Notes under the pieces: model-generated
Databases searched by the model: none
Told to the model about the DNA's origin: nothing
What the model saw: only the letters and a program-made list of their open reading frames with translations
Shown: one piece after another, positions 9,294 to 17,223 of the stretch
How the letters are laid out: every line of letters starts with the position of its first letter
Position numbering within the stretch: the stretch's first letter is position 1
NCBI GenBank assembly: GCA_017642855.1
Contig: JAEPOO010000004.1
Location: 62,001 to 126,000, forward strand
DNA: 64,000 nt
Source of the DNA: Pseudomonadales bacterium
GTDB lineage: Bacteria > Pseudomonadota > Gammaproteobacteria > Pseudomonadales > Azotimanducaceae
Direction: 5' to 3'
Made by a program: the position numbers and the translations under genes

Positions 9294-10190
9294 ATGACAA
9301 GCCTGATCAACAACTCGCCAAGACAACTGACAAAAGAGATCAGCGTCGGCCCATTGGGTTACGGCTGCTGGCGGTTGATCAATATGAGTGTGAGCGATGC
9401 TCGAGCACGCATCGAGACTGCTCTCGATAACGGCATGAACCTGATCGACACTGCAGATGTGTATGGCCTCGACTGGGGTGGTACTGCGTTTGGGTCCGGC
9501 GAAGAACTACTGGGGCAGGTGCTTGCCGATGCACCTACGCTTCGAGACCAAATGGTCCTTGTCTCAAAAGGCGGGATCATTCCCGGTGTGCCCTACGACT
9601 CAGCCTATCTTGAAGCAGCGTGTGAAGCTTCGTTGAAGCGTTTATGCGTCGATCAACTCGACCTCTACCTGATACACAGGCCAGACATGCTGACGCATCC
9701 TGAGGAAACCGCTCGCGTTCTGCAGAATCTGAAACAAAGTGGCAAGGTAAAGGCTCTTGGTGTTTCAAACTATCTGCCGAGCCAGACGGCAGCATTGATG
9801 CATTATCTACCTGGCGAAATTATCTGCCAGCAACCCGAGTTCTCAGCATTACATATCGATCCGTTATTCGATGGCACCTTTGATCAGTGTATGCAGCACA
9901 AGCAACTCGTGCTGGCATGGAGCCCACTTGCGGGCGGAAAGCTCGCGGGACAAAAAAACATCCCAGAAGAGTTAGCAACAGTTCTTCAATCACTGGCCGA
10001 ACGCGAGGGTGTCGATCTGGCAACCATCAGTCTGGCTTTTGTCCTGGCACATCCTTCTAACCCTGTTGCGCTGGTTGGCAGTATCGACCTGAATCGAATT
10101 GCAGAAGCGAAGAAAGCCATCGACGTGAGTCTTGATCGCAAAGACGTTTACCAGATTATCGAAGCGTCGATGGGTGATGCTTTGCCATGA
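9294..10190 (+). CDS. Aldo/keto reductase
   Basis: 298 aa. The catalytic tetrad of the AKR superfamily is complete: Asp52 and Tyr57 in LIDTADVYG, Lys92 in VSKGG and His128 in LYLIHRPD. A TIM-barrel NADPH-dependent oxidoreductase of the Tas/YdhF-like type that acts on sugar or ketone carbonyls; the substrate is not evident. Sits directly behind the Gfo/Idh remnant and in the same direction as the SDR at 7452. Confidence 0.88.
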   Translation: MTSLINNSPRQLTKEISVGPLGYGCWRLINMSVSDARARIETALDNGMNLIDTADVYGLDWGGTAFGSGEELLGQVLADAPTLRDQMVLVSKGGIIPGVPYDSAYLEAACEASLKRLCVDQLDLYLIHRPDMLTHPEETARVLQNLKQSGKVKALGVSNYLPSQTAALMHYLPGEIICQQPEFSALHIDPLFDGTFDQCMQHKQLVLAWSPLAGGKLAGQKNIPEELATVLQSLAEREGVDLATISLAFVLAHPSNPVALVGSIDLNRIAEAKKAIDVSLDRKDVYQIIEASMGDALP

Positions 10191-10224
10191 GAGGGCGTGG
10201 AACACACTATCGTGTCGTTGACCT

Positions 10225-10494
10225 CTACTGACTGAGTTTGGCGGCCAACTTATCCGTAAGGTTGTGATAATCATCTGCGTGATAAACGGCCGACTCTTTA
10301 AGAAGCATAGACACACCTTCTTCTTTCACCAGCGCCTGTAGCGCTTCTATCACCTGCATTTCCATGGCCGTTAAGAGACCGTCTACCAGCGTTTGCTGTC
10401 GTTTGTTTATCTCTGCTGCACTCTGGTCCAGCTCAACTTTCAGGCGCCGAATCTCTTCTGCAACAGCCGCACGTCGACTTGCAGGCCACAACAT
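10225..10494 (-). CDS. OmpH/Skp-like protein lacking a signal peptide
   Basis: 89 aa. It has a long charged helix (VAEEIRRLKVELDQSAAEI) followed by VIEALQALVKEEGVSMLL and a tail SAVYHADDYHNLTDKL. This is the arrangement of the C-terminal half of the periplasmic chaperone Skp/OmpH, where a coiled-coil tentacle returns to a small beta body ending near DLT..V. No signal peptide or first body strand is present, so this is either a truncated relic or a cytoplasmic variant. The start MLWPASRR is weakly supported. Confidence 0.5.
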   Translation of the reverse strand: MLWPASRRAAVAEEIRRLKVELDQSAAEINKRQQTLVDGLLTAMEMQVIEALQALVKEEGVSMLLKESAVYHADDYHNLTDKLAAKLSQ

Positions 10495-10496
10495 AA

Positions 10497-10853
10497 TATT
10501 TACAGCCGCTTCTGATTCGAGTCAGACTCAAGATCGTTCGCGAATCACGTTACACATCCAGAAAATTCACCGCTGGGGTTTCTGTAACTGCGAAGCTCAG
10601 TCTGGCACTGCTCATTACCCTTCCTGGAGAGAGTAATACCAGCGAAGAGCAGGAACTAAAGATAGAACCTGAAAAAACGTTAACCCGCACGGAAGTTCCC
10701 AAAACCGCAGAAGTCGTTACAAAAAAGGTCGAAGCCGTACCTGCAAAGGCAGGCTGCAGAAAGAACCTTTACGGCACTGTCTGCCTCTCCCGCTTACCTG
10801 TCACACGGTTAAACGCCTGCCATTACTGGGCGCTTGAGGCCGTCTTGACATAA
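10497..10853 (+). other. Open frame without a standard start codon
   Basis: A stop-free stretch of 118 codons running from the stop at 10494-10496 to the TAA at 10851. It reads as a hydrophobic segment (LSLALLITLP) followed by a Glu/Lys/Pro-rich linker (EEQELKIEPEKTLTRTEV, KTAEVVTKKVEAVPAKAG) and a Cys-containing end. No ATG, GTG or TTG is in frame before the hydrophobic part. It could be the decayed 3' end of an anchored periplasmic protein, or chance. Apart from this and the tRNA promoter, the 10495-10892 interval shows nothing. Confidence 0.2.
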
Positions 10854-10873
10854 AATCGGCAAATCAGGACAAT
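10845..10873 (+). promoter_or_regulatory. Sigma-70 promoter of tRNA-Met
   Basis: TTGACA (10845-10850), 17-bp spacer, GACAAT (10868-10873). A start near 10880 lies about 13 bases before the tRNA. Confidence 0.5.
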
Positions 10874-10892
10874 TCGCGCCCTGCACATCTGT

Positions 10893-10969
10893 GGCTACGT
10901 AGCTCAGCTGGTTAGAGCACAGCATTCATAATGCTGGGGTCGGTGGTTCAAGTCCACCCGTAGCTACCA
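10893..10969 (+). tRNA. tRNA-Met (CAT), elongator type
   Basis: 77 nt including an encoded CCA. The acceptor stem GGCTACG pairs with CGTAGCT (one G-T pair). D-arm AGCTCAGCTGGTTAGAGC. Anticodon stem CAGCA/TGCTG with loop TTCATAA, anticodon CAT at 10927-10929. T-arm GGTGG TTCAAGT CCACC. The G1-based acceptor stem and overall similarity to the known elongator tRNA-Met, with no run of three G-C pairs at the base of the anticodon stem, favour elongator over initiator; tRNA-Ile2 (CAT) is less likely. Confidence 0.93.
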
Positions 10970-11131
10970 ACTCTCAGTCACCTCAACCGTAACCGCATCG
11001 GTTCATCGGAAAACACGCCTCAGCAAGCTGATTTATTTTCAAGTTCGTAGCGCCCTGTTGCAGCGTCAGCCCCTTCACAATCGCAATGCGACGGCTCTTA
11101 GATAGAAAAGCCAGTTGATTCAGCGTGTTAG

Positions 11132-11159
11132 GAGGTATAGACCATATGGTCTATACCTC
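11132..11159. repeat. 28-bp perfect palindrome
   Basis: Two 14-base arms (GAGGTATAGACCAT and its exact complement) meet with no loop, centred at 11145/11146. It touches the last base of the aminotransferase gene's stop codon (11159-11161). It may act as a transcription end hairpin for the minus-strand operon, although no T-run follows, or as a binding site for a dimeric protein. Confidence 0.7.
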
Positions 11160-12301
11160 TAGAGCTGTTGATCAATCGCTTTCTCCAGGCAATCAACCAC
11201 AAATTCCTGATGATCCGGCGGAATACCAACCCAAAGTGGCAAGCGAATCAAACGCTCCGAGAGACTCCTGGTGACCGCCAGATTGCCATGCACACGACCG
11301 TACTTTTCGCCTGCCGGGGAATCGTGCAGCGGCACATAGTGGAAGAGACAGTAGACTTCCTGTTCATGCAGTCGCTCAAGGATCGGCTTTCTTTCAATAC
11401 CCTCCGGCAGAACCGCAAAGTACAGGTGAGCATTATGATCACACTCGACGGGAATGATGGGTCGACGCAATTTTCCCGCCTGCTCCATTTGCTCAAGAAG
11501 GCGGTCATATATTCTCCAGCTGAGCAGACGTCTCTCGTTGATGTCGTCAGCTTCCTCCAACTGTGCCCATAAAAACGCCGCGATGAGCTCCCCGGGAAGG
11601 AAAGATGATCCAGGTTCCTGCCATGTGTACTTATCAACTTCCCCCCGAAAGAACCTCGATCGATCAGTACCTTTCTCTCGAATAATTTCCGCTTTCTGAA
11701 CGTCGACAGGATCGTTAATCAGGAGAGCGCCACCTTCTCCGGAGATGATGTTTTTTGTCTCATGAAAGCTCAGAGCCCCGTAATCGCCTATGGTTCCCAG
11801 AGCACGATCCTTATAGGTCGACATCACACCCTGGGCGGCATCCTCGATCAAAGCCAACTCATATCGCTGACAGATCGCCTGAATCTCATCCATCTCACAG
11901 GCCACACCTGCATAGTGCACCACGCAGACGGCTCGGGTCTTCGGGGTAATTGCCGCTTCAATCAGCTTCTCATCGATGTTCAGGGTGTCGTCTCGAACAT
12001 CCACAAACACCGGAATACCTCCACGCAGCACAAAGGCGTTAGCGGTCGAGACGAAAGTAAACGACGGCATAATAATTTCGTCACCGGGTTGGATGTCGAG
12101 CAGCAACGCCGCCATTTCAAGCGCTGCGGTACACGAATGGGTAAGAAGCGCCCGTGAACACTCAGTCCTGAACTCCAGCCATTCATGACATTTTTTCGTG
12201 AAGGGACCATCGCCGGCAAGAACACCCTGCGCGTGCGCCTGTGTGATGTAAGACAGTTCTTTACCTGTCATGTAGGGTTTGTTGAAGGGAACTCTCGGCA
12301 C
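11159..12301 (-). CDS. rffA: dTDP-4-keto-6-deoxyhexose 4-aminotransferase (WecE/RffA-like)
   Basis: 380 aa, DegT/DnrJ/EryC1 family (fold type I PLP). Motifs: substrate/PLP segment VPFNKPYMTGKEL at the N-terminus, THSCTAALEMAAL, MPSFTFVSTANAFVLRG, Asp154 in LIEDAAQG, and the PLP lysine Lys183 in SFHETKNIISGEGGAL. SFHETKN and the N-terminal PFNKPY are characteristic of RffA/WecE and VioA, which aminate the 4-keto group of dTDP-6-deoxysugars. The start appears to be GTG. Co-oriented with the GtrA-like gene 22 bases upstream and divergent from the acylation genes, so its product is likely a 4-amino-4,6-dideoxyhexose nucleotide used by this locus. Confidence 0.88.
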   Translation of the reverse strand: MPRVPFNKPYMTGKELSYITQAHAQGVLAGDGPFTKKCHEWLEFRTECSRALLTHSCTAALEMAALLLDIQPGDEIIMPSFTFVSTANAFVLRGGIPVFVDVRDDTLNIDEKLIEAAITPKTRAVCVVHYAGVACEMDEIQAICQRYELALIEDAAQGVMSTYKDRALGTIGDYGALSFHETKNIISGEGGALLINDPVDVQKAEIIREKGTDRSRFFRGEVDKYTWQEPGSSFLPGELIAAFLWAQLEEADDINERRLLSWRIYDRLLEQMEQAGKLRRPIIPVECDHNAHLYFAVLPEGIERKPILERLHEQEVYCLFHYVPLHDSPAGEKYGRVHGNLAVTRSLSERLIRLPLWVGIPPDHQEFVVDCLEKAIDQQL

Positions 12302-12322
12302 CTGTGACCTCTCAAGTCGACA

Positions 12323-12736
12323 TCAACGATCGTTGAAAACAAGAAACTTAGACATTAGAAAAAACATAACCGCCAGGAACCCCATCGCGAATAACTGGAC
12401 TAACTGGTGTGGAAACTGCAGCAAATCGACACCGAGGAAAATAATCAGGATATTCAGGACATAGCCAAATCCATGCATCGCGAGGTATCGGGACATGCTC
12501 TGACCGACGTGGCCCTTATCCTCAAAGGTCCACCGGCGATTTGCAAAAAAACTGATCGCAGTCCCAATCGGATAAAGTATCGCAACGGCAATCTTTGGAT
12601 CTGTACCCAGCCAGGTGATTAAAAGGTAGACCAGATAGCCTAGTAGATTATGGGCCAGCCCAACCACGCCGAAACGAACCAGTTCACCTGCCGTTCGATG
12701 TACCGTTGAGCCTTGAAATTCCTCGCTTTCAGCCAT
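12323..12736 (-). CDS. GtrA-like polyprenyl-sugar flippase/membrane protein
   Basis: 137 aa from ATG 12736 (MAESEEFQG). A longer frame to 12802 runs into the divergent promoter and is rejected. Four TM helices, with the family hallmark ANRRWTF after helix 2 and SKFLVF at the end. GtrA proteins (PF04138) are thought to flip undecaprenyl-phosphate-linked sugars made by a GtrB-type transferase. A GtrB-like enzyme is encoded at 16224 in the divergent arm. Forms an operon with the aminotransferase. Confidence 0.88.
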   Translation of the reverse strand: MAESEEFQGSTVHRTAGELVRFGVVGLAHNLLGYLVYLLITWLGTDPKIAVAILYPIGTAISFFANRRWTFEDKGHVGQSMSRYLAMHGFGYVLNILIIFLGVDLLQFPHQLVQLFAMGFLAVMFFLMSKFLVFNDR

Positions 12737-12766
12737 TTGGCGCCTTTTGAACCAGAATCCATTCAG

Positions 12767-12772
12767 TATAAT
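12767..12772 (+). promoter_or_regulatory. -10 box of the radical SAM/acylation operon
   Basis: TATAAT with TTTTGA (12745-12750) 16 bases upstream as a weak -35. Start near 12779 gives a 34-nt leader to the ATG at 12813, which is preceded by AAGGA at 12801-12805. This decides against the earlier TTG at 12747. Confidence 0.5.
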
Positions 12773-12812
12773 CTCAGCCAAGATTGTAAACGGAACCGAC
12801 AAGGACCGTCAG

Positions 12813-14036
12813 ATGTTAGATAAAGCGGAAGCCACAGAGCCTAATCACGTGCATGTGACCGAGGAACCTCTTTTTCGCAACGCCGCAGAAAAGCCGGAGG
12901 GTTACAACGAAATCAAGCTCACCAATAAGCTGCAGCAGAAGTCCATCGTAAAGCACATTAGTACGATCGATTGGAAAGCCGGCTCAGAAGCACCGATTGT
13001 CGTGGAGTTCGACCCAACGACTGCCTGTAACCTGCACTGTCCGGACTGCATCAGCGGCGATCTGCTGAATCAGGGCGCCTTCGAACGCGAGCGCATTCGC
13101 GACCTGACCCGCGAAATGGTGGATGCCGGTGTCAAAGCCGTGATCCTCATTGGCGGCGGTGAACCCCTGTCGCATCCTGAAGTTGGTTGGATTATCGAAT
13201 ATCTGGGTCGCCACGGCGTAAAGATTGGCATTACAACCAACGGTATCCTGATCAATCGATACATGGACCAGATCGCTGAGTATGTTGACTGGTGCCGCAT
13301 CTCGATGGATGCGGGGACCGCCGAAACCTTCCAGAAAATTCGGCCCCACGCCTCGGGAAAGAGTAAATTCGACCTGATATGCGACAACATGCGCGAGCTC
13401 GGGAAACGTAAAAAGGGCCGCATGGGTTACTCATTCATGATCTACTCCGAAGGCCAGTACGCCAGCTACGACCCAAACACCATCATTTCCGATGCAGAGA
13501 CATACTATTCGAACGCTCACGAGATTGCGGAGGCGGCACAGGTTGCAAAGACGCTGGGTTGCGATTACTTCGAAGTGAAACCGATGTATGACGTGAATCA
13601 CTACGCGATTGCGCAGGCTAAACCCTACATCGATCTGATCAGAGATCAGGTTGAAGCGGCAAAGGCACTTGCCACTGAAGACTTCAGAGTGCTTCAGGCC
13701 GTTAAGCTTCAGGCTACCCTGGCAGGTGAACGCACCATCGAGGAGAAATCATACACGCGCTGCGCGGTGTCCGAGCTTCGAACACTTGTCACCCCCAGCG
13801 GCACTTATGTCTGCCCCTATTTCCGTGGCAAACCGGACAAGGAACTGGGTTCCCTCCACAACCAGTCATTTAAAGAGATGTGGGCAGGAGAACAGCGTGC
13901 ATCTGTGATGGAGAAACTGAATCCGAGCCAAGACTGCAGGATGCATTGCATCCGGCACGACTCCAATCTCATTCTTGAAGACATGATCTCAGGCAAACCT
14001 GTTCCAGTGGTTGAAGACTTCGATCTTTTTATCTGA
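12813..14036 (+). CDS. Radical SAM protein with SPASM-like C-terminal domain
   Basis: 407 aa from ATG 12813 with AAGGA 7 bases upstream. The 4Fe-4S motif CNLHCPDC gives Cys72, Cys76 and Cys79, followed by the SAM-binding GGGEPLSHP. The C-terminal third has a SPASM/twitch pattern: C in YTRCAVSELRTLVTP, C in GTYVCPYFRG, the ELGSLHNQSFKEMW strip, then CRMHC. SPASM enzymes modify peptides, sugars (SpcY type) or anaerobic sulfatase-type substrates. The absence of a peptide gene and the neighbours (ACP, ligase, acyltransferase, sugar aminotransferase) suggest it modifies either the acyl group or the amino sugar. First gene of a tightly packed operon to 17144. Confidence 0.85.
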   Translation: MLDKAEATEPNHVHVTEEPLFRNAAEKPEGYNEIKLTNKLQQKSIVKHISTIDWKAGSEAPIVVEFDPTTACNLHCPDCISGDLLNQGAFERERIRDLTREMVDAGVKAVILIGGGEPLSHPEVGWIIEYLGRHGVKIGITTNGILINRYMDQIAEYVDWCRISMDAGTAETFQKIRPHASGKSKFDLICDNMRELGKRKKGRMGYSFMIYSEGQYASYDPNTIISDAETYYSNAHEIAEAAQVAKTLGCDYFEVKPMYDVNHYAIAQAKPYIDLIRDQVEAAKALATEDFRVLQAVKLQATLAGERTIEEKSYTRCAVSELRTLVTPSGTYVCPYFRGKPDKELGSLHNQSFKEMWAGEQRASVMEKLNPSQDCRMHCIRHDSNLILEDMISGKPVPVVEDFDLFI

Positions 14037-14087
14037 TCACGCCTTCACCGCTCAGGACCTCGCACCTAAATCCCCTCAACTGAAACT

Positions 14088-14327
14088 ATGGCACCAGATA
14101 TCACGACATGGATACAGAGCTGGGTTGCCAAACGCCGCAACGATCCTTCGGTTGTCATTACCGACGAGACGGACTTGTATAAATCGGGTTTGCTTGATTC
14201 TCTCGGCATCATTGAACTGATCGAATCACTGGAAGACGAATACGGCCTGATGTTCACTGAAGAGCAGATGCAGGCAGGGTTAACCAGCGTCGCCGATTTC
14301 GCCAAAGCCATACAAGAGCAGTCATGA
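14088..14327 (+). CDS. Acyl carrier protein
   Basis: 79 aa. Phosphopantetheine attachment serine Ser38 in SGLLDSLGIIELI, with acidic helix IESLEDEYGLMFTEEQM after it. The DSL motif marks it as a discrete carrier protein of the type found in sugar-acylation and specialised pathways, not the main fatty-acid AcpP. Its stop overlaps the start of the ligase gene (ATGA at 14324), implying coupled translation and that the ligase loads this carrier. Confidence 0.9.
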   Translation: MAPDITTWIQSWVAKRRNDPSVVITDETDLYKSGLLDSLGIIELIESLEDEYGLMFTEEQMQAGLTSVADFAKAIQEQS

Positions 14328-15718
14328 CCGAAGGCGGCGCACAGCTGCTCAAAACGTTCGCTGAGCATTGGCACGACAAGGCGCTCACCTCAATCGATGG
14401 TGAAAACCTCAGCTACGGTGATCTATGGTGTACTGCTCAGTCCCTGGCAAATACGTGGCGGAAAGAAGGCACAAAGACCGGCGACGTCATCGCTTTCAAG
14501 TTAGCGAACAGCAACCGAATCCCCTGCATTTATCTGGCTTGCGCCATTGGTGGATACGTCGCCTGCCCTATCGTGCCGACACTCTCTGAGGCGAGCGTTT
14601 CTGAAAATCTGGATACTGTAAAACCTGAAAGGCTGATTACGAAAATCGAAATCAGTCCGGTCAGGGCCTCGGCCTCACCGACAATCGAACCCGTGGACGC
14701 AGATCGCCCGTTCCTGATTATGTTTTCCTCCGGCTCGACCGGAAGGAGTAAGGCCATCTGCCATTCTCTCAACAACGTGTGCGGTTCAGCCGCTGCATTC
14801 GCAGAGCGATCTGGATTCAACAGGGAGACCCGCCTCTATCACGTATTGCCGATGACCTATATGGCAGGCTTCCTCAACACGATGCTCTCTGTAATGATCA
14901 GCGGCGGTCGAATCATCGTGGGCCCTCAGTTCTCCATGTCCAACGTCGCCGATTTCTGGCGTTATGCATTTCAGACGGACGCCAATGTGCTCAGCCTGAT
15001 TCCACCGCTTGCGGCAACCTTGTGCCGACTAACGCGTAATCCGGAAACCATTTCCAAAGTCTCGCGGCAAATTCATCAAGTTCAGTGCACGAGTCAGGCG
15101 ATCCAGGCGGACCTGCGCCGAAAATTCTTCAAAAAATTCTCCCTCCCACTCCAGGATTGCTACGGTATGACCGAGCTTGGAGGCGCTCTATCTCTGCAAT
15201 CGAGGCAAGATGCTGAGCGAATGAACGACTTCAGCACCATGATCAGAGGACCAGAAGTTCAAGTGCGCGACGGTGGCGCACTGTGGATTCGCTCGCCATT
15301 CTCAATGCTCGGCTATCTGCGCGACGGCGAACTAGAGGATATCCGGGATGCTAACGGATTTATTGACACCGGCGACCTCGCTGAGACTGACGGTGACCGT
15401 ATTCACATTACAGGCCGGGTAAAGGACATCATCATTCGCGGCGGTATCAACACCTCCCCGGCAAATATTGAGTCCATCATCAGCCGTGCACCCGGCGTCG
15501 ACGAAGTTACCGTCGTTGGTCTTCCTCATGATTATTGGGGTGAGCAGATTGTCGCCTGTGTCGTGGGAACGCACGACAAAACAGCACTTTTGAACTACTG
15601 CCGCGACAAACTTGACGCCATCCATGTACCGGATCAAATCATCTTTATGGAAAATCTACCTCGCTCCTTTATCGGCAAAGTGCTGAAAACTGATCTGCGC
15701 GATAAACTATCCGAATGA
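14324..15718 (+). CDS. AMP-dependent acyl/aryl ligase (ANL superfamily)
   Basis: 464 aa, slightly short for ANL enzymes (500-550). ATP-binding loop MFSSGSTGRSK (about 133-143), aromatic adenine-binding motif CYGMTELGG, hinge region DTGDLAE...ITGRVKDIIIRGG and the catalytic C-terminal lysine in RSFIGKVLKTDL. It adenylates a carboxylic acid and transfers it to a thiol; the overlapping ACP gene upstream is the obvious acceptor. The acid is unknown: the active-site pocket cannot be read by eye. Overlaps the next gene by 4 bases (ATGA at 15715). Confidence 0.9.
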   Translation: MTEGGAQLLKTFAEHWHDKALTSIDGENLSYGDLWCTAQSLANTWRKEGTKTGDVIAFKLANSNRIPCIYLACAIGGYVACPIVPTLSEASVSENLDTVKPERLITKIEISPVRASASPTIEPVDADRPFLIMFSSGSTGRSKAICHSLNNVCGSAAAFAERSGFNRETRLYHVLPMTYMAGFLNTMLSVMISGGRIIVGPQFSMSNVADFWRYAFQTDANVLSLIPPLAATLCRLTRNPETISKVSRQIHQVQCTSQAIQADLRRKFFKKFSLPLQDCYGMTELGGALSLQSRQDAERMNDFSTMIRGPEVQVRDGGALWIRSPFSMLGYLRDGELEDIRDANGFIDTGDLAETDGDRIHITGRVKDIIIRGGINTSPANIESIISRAPGVDEVTVVGLPHDYWGEQIVACVVGTHDKTALLNYCRDKLDAIHVPDQIIFMENLPRSFIGKVLKTDLRDKLSE

Positions 15719-16227
15719 CAAACTTTTTCACCAAAGAAGAATTGCTGGCGTTCGGGTTCGCGTCAGTTGGTGACGGGGTCGCTGTGTCTCGCGATGTCAG
15801 ATTTTTTGCCATCAGCGGGAACATGGGCAACAACGTTCGAATAGATACCTTCACCATACTGACCGGTGACATCGTTCTTGAAGATGATGTCCATCTGTCG
15901 CCGCTCTGTTTTTTGTCAGCAACAGGCGGGCGAATCACAATGCAACAAGGCTCAGGGATTGGACCGCAGTGTGCCCTGCTCACGAAATCTGACGATTACA
16001 CTCGAGAGGATCTGGGCATCGAGGGCAAAGTTGCCGGCAACATACAGATCGGCAGTAACACCATCATTGGCGCTGGATGTAAAATTTTTCCTGGGGTGAA
16101 CATCGGTGCAGATGCCTCCATTGGCGGTCACTGCATGATCACTAATGACGTTAAACCCGGCGACATGGTGATCAGCCGGGGCGTATCGACCATCACCGTA
16201 GGCAACAGGCAGAACGGGCAGAAATGA
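15715..16227 (+). CDS. Left-handed beta-helix (hexapeptide) acyltransferase
   Basis: 170 aa. Repeating hexapeptide pattern ([IV]G.[ND][VT].I) through GNMGNNVRIDTF, GDIVLEDDVHL, GNIQIGSNTIIGAGCKIFPGVNIGADASIGGH. This is the LbH fold of O- and N-acetyl/acyltransferases (WbbJ/VioB/PglD types). The likely acyl-accepting residue is His in VHLSP or GGHC. With an ACP-loading ligase just upstream and a sugar aminotransferase in the divergent arm, N-acylation of a 4-amino sugar is the most economical role; O-acylation of the glycan is an alternative. Overlaps the GT2 gene by 4 bases. Confidence 0.85.
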   Translation: MTNFFTKEELLAFGFASVGDGVAVSRDVRFFAISGNMGNNVRIDTFTILTGDIVLEDDVHLSPLCFLSATGGRITMQQGSGIGPQCALLTKSDDYTREDLGIEGKVAGNIQIGSNTIIGAGCKIFPGVNIGADASIGGHCMITNDVKPGDMVISRGVSTITVGNRQNGQK

Positions 16228-17144
16228 AGATTTCGATTGTCACCGCGCTTTACAACAGCGAAACCTACGTATCGGAGTTCGTTGACCGTTGTCGAAACGC
16301 CGTACTCGAGTTAACAGACGACTACGAGATCATCCTGGTCAACGATGCATCACCGGATAACGCACTGAGTGCAGCGATTCGAGAGCACGAGGCAGATGGC
16401 CGGGTGATGGTCATCGACCTTTCCAGAAACTTCGGTCAACACAAGGCAAACTGGACAGGGCTTAGCCACGCCAGCGGAGACTATGTGTTTCTGATCGAGG
16501 CGGACCTTGAGGAGCAGCCTGAATGGTTAGGTGAGTTTTATCAGGCATTGAGCGCCGATCAGTCGGTCGACGTGGTCTACGGCCAGCAAAACGAGCGTAA
16601 AGGTGATTGGTTTGAACGCATCAGTGGCGAACTGTTCTATAAGGCGTTCAACCTCTTCAGCCCAATCAAAATTCCAGCCAACCACATCACGGTTCGACTG
16701 ATGACCCGCCGATACGTCCAGGCCTTCATCGCGCATCAAGAGCGCGACCTGTTCGTCGGCGGCATGTACAAGCTCGCAGGCTTCGGACAAAGACCTCAGA
16801 TCGTCAACAAGCTGTCGACTTCAGAAACAACCTACAGCCTCGGCAGAAAACTGAATCTGCTCGTCAATGCGATTGTGTCTTTTTCATCCATACCCCTGTG
16901 GCTGATTTTCTGGCTTGGCGTCTTTTTCTCAGCCACCGCATCCGGCGTGATTTTCTGGACAATCATCAAATGGGCAACAGGTAGTCCCGAACCGGGTTGG
17001 ACAAGCATCGTCGCCTCTATCTGGGCTGTGGGCGGCATGCTGATGGCATCCATCGGCATCATTGGCATATATCTGAAGAAGGTCATCGCAGAGATTAGGT
17101 CTCAGCCATACACGATCATCCGACAGATCTATAAGCAGAACTAG
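16224..17144 (+). CDS. GT2 polyprenyl-phosphate glycosyltransferase (GtrB/ArnC-like)
   Basis: 306 aa. GT-A nucleotide-binding start KISIVTALYNSETY, NDASPDNA, catalytic acidic motif EADLEEQPEW (in place of the usual DADLQDPPE) and SRNFGQHKA. Two C-terminal TM helices (about 207-240 and 255-285) place it in the GtrB/DPM-like group that moves a sugar from its nucleotide onto undecaprenyl phosphate. It pairs with the GtrA-like flippase at 12323. Last gene of the operon that starts at 12813. Confidence 0.88.
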   Translation: MKISIVTALYNSETYVSEFVDRCRNAVLELTDDYEIILVNDASPDNALSAAIREHEADGRVMVIDLSRNFGQHKANWTGLSHASGDYVFLIEADLEEQPEWLGEFYQALSADQSVDVVYGQQNERKGDWFERISGELFYKAFNLFSPIKIPANHITVRLMTRRYVQAFIAHQERDLFVGGMYKLAGFGQRPQIVNKLSTSETTYSLGRKLNLLVNAIVSFSSIPLWLIFWLGVFFSATASGVIFWTIIKWATGSPEPGWTSIVASIWAVGGMLMASIGIIGIYLKKVIAEIRSQPYTIIRQIYKQN

Positions 17145-17223
17145 TGCGCTCGCACGAAGAAGTGCCAGCCACCTAACAGCGTCGCTAGCAAATCGGGTAC
17201 TCGGCCGGCATCGCTTTCAGACT

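Noticed and set aside
10893-11160. tRNA-Met followed by accessory genes as an integrated genomic island
   Set aside because: No integrase gene and no duplicated tRNA 3' end (att site) was found downstream.
12747-12812. TTG start extending the radical SAM protein by 22 residues
   Set aside because: The extension crosses the TATAAT at 12767-12772, and the ATG at 12813 has a well-spaced AAGGA.
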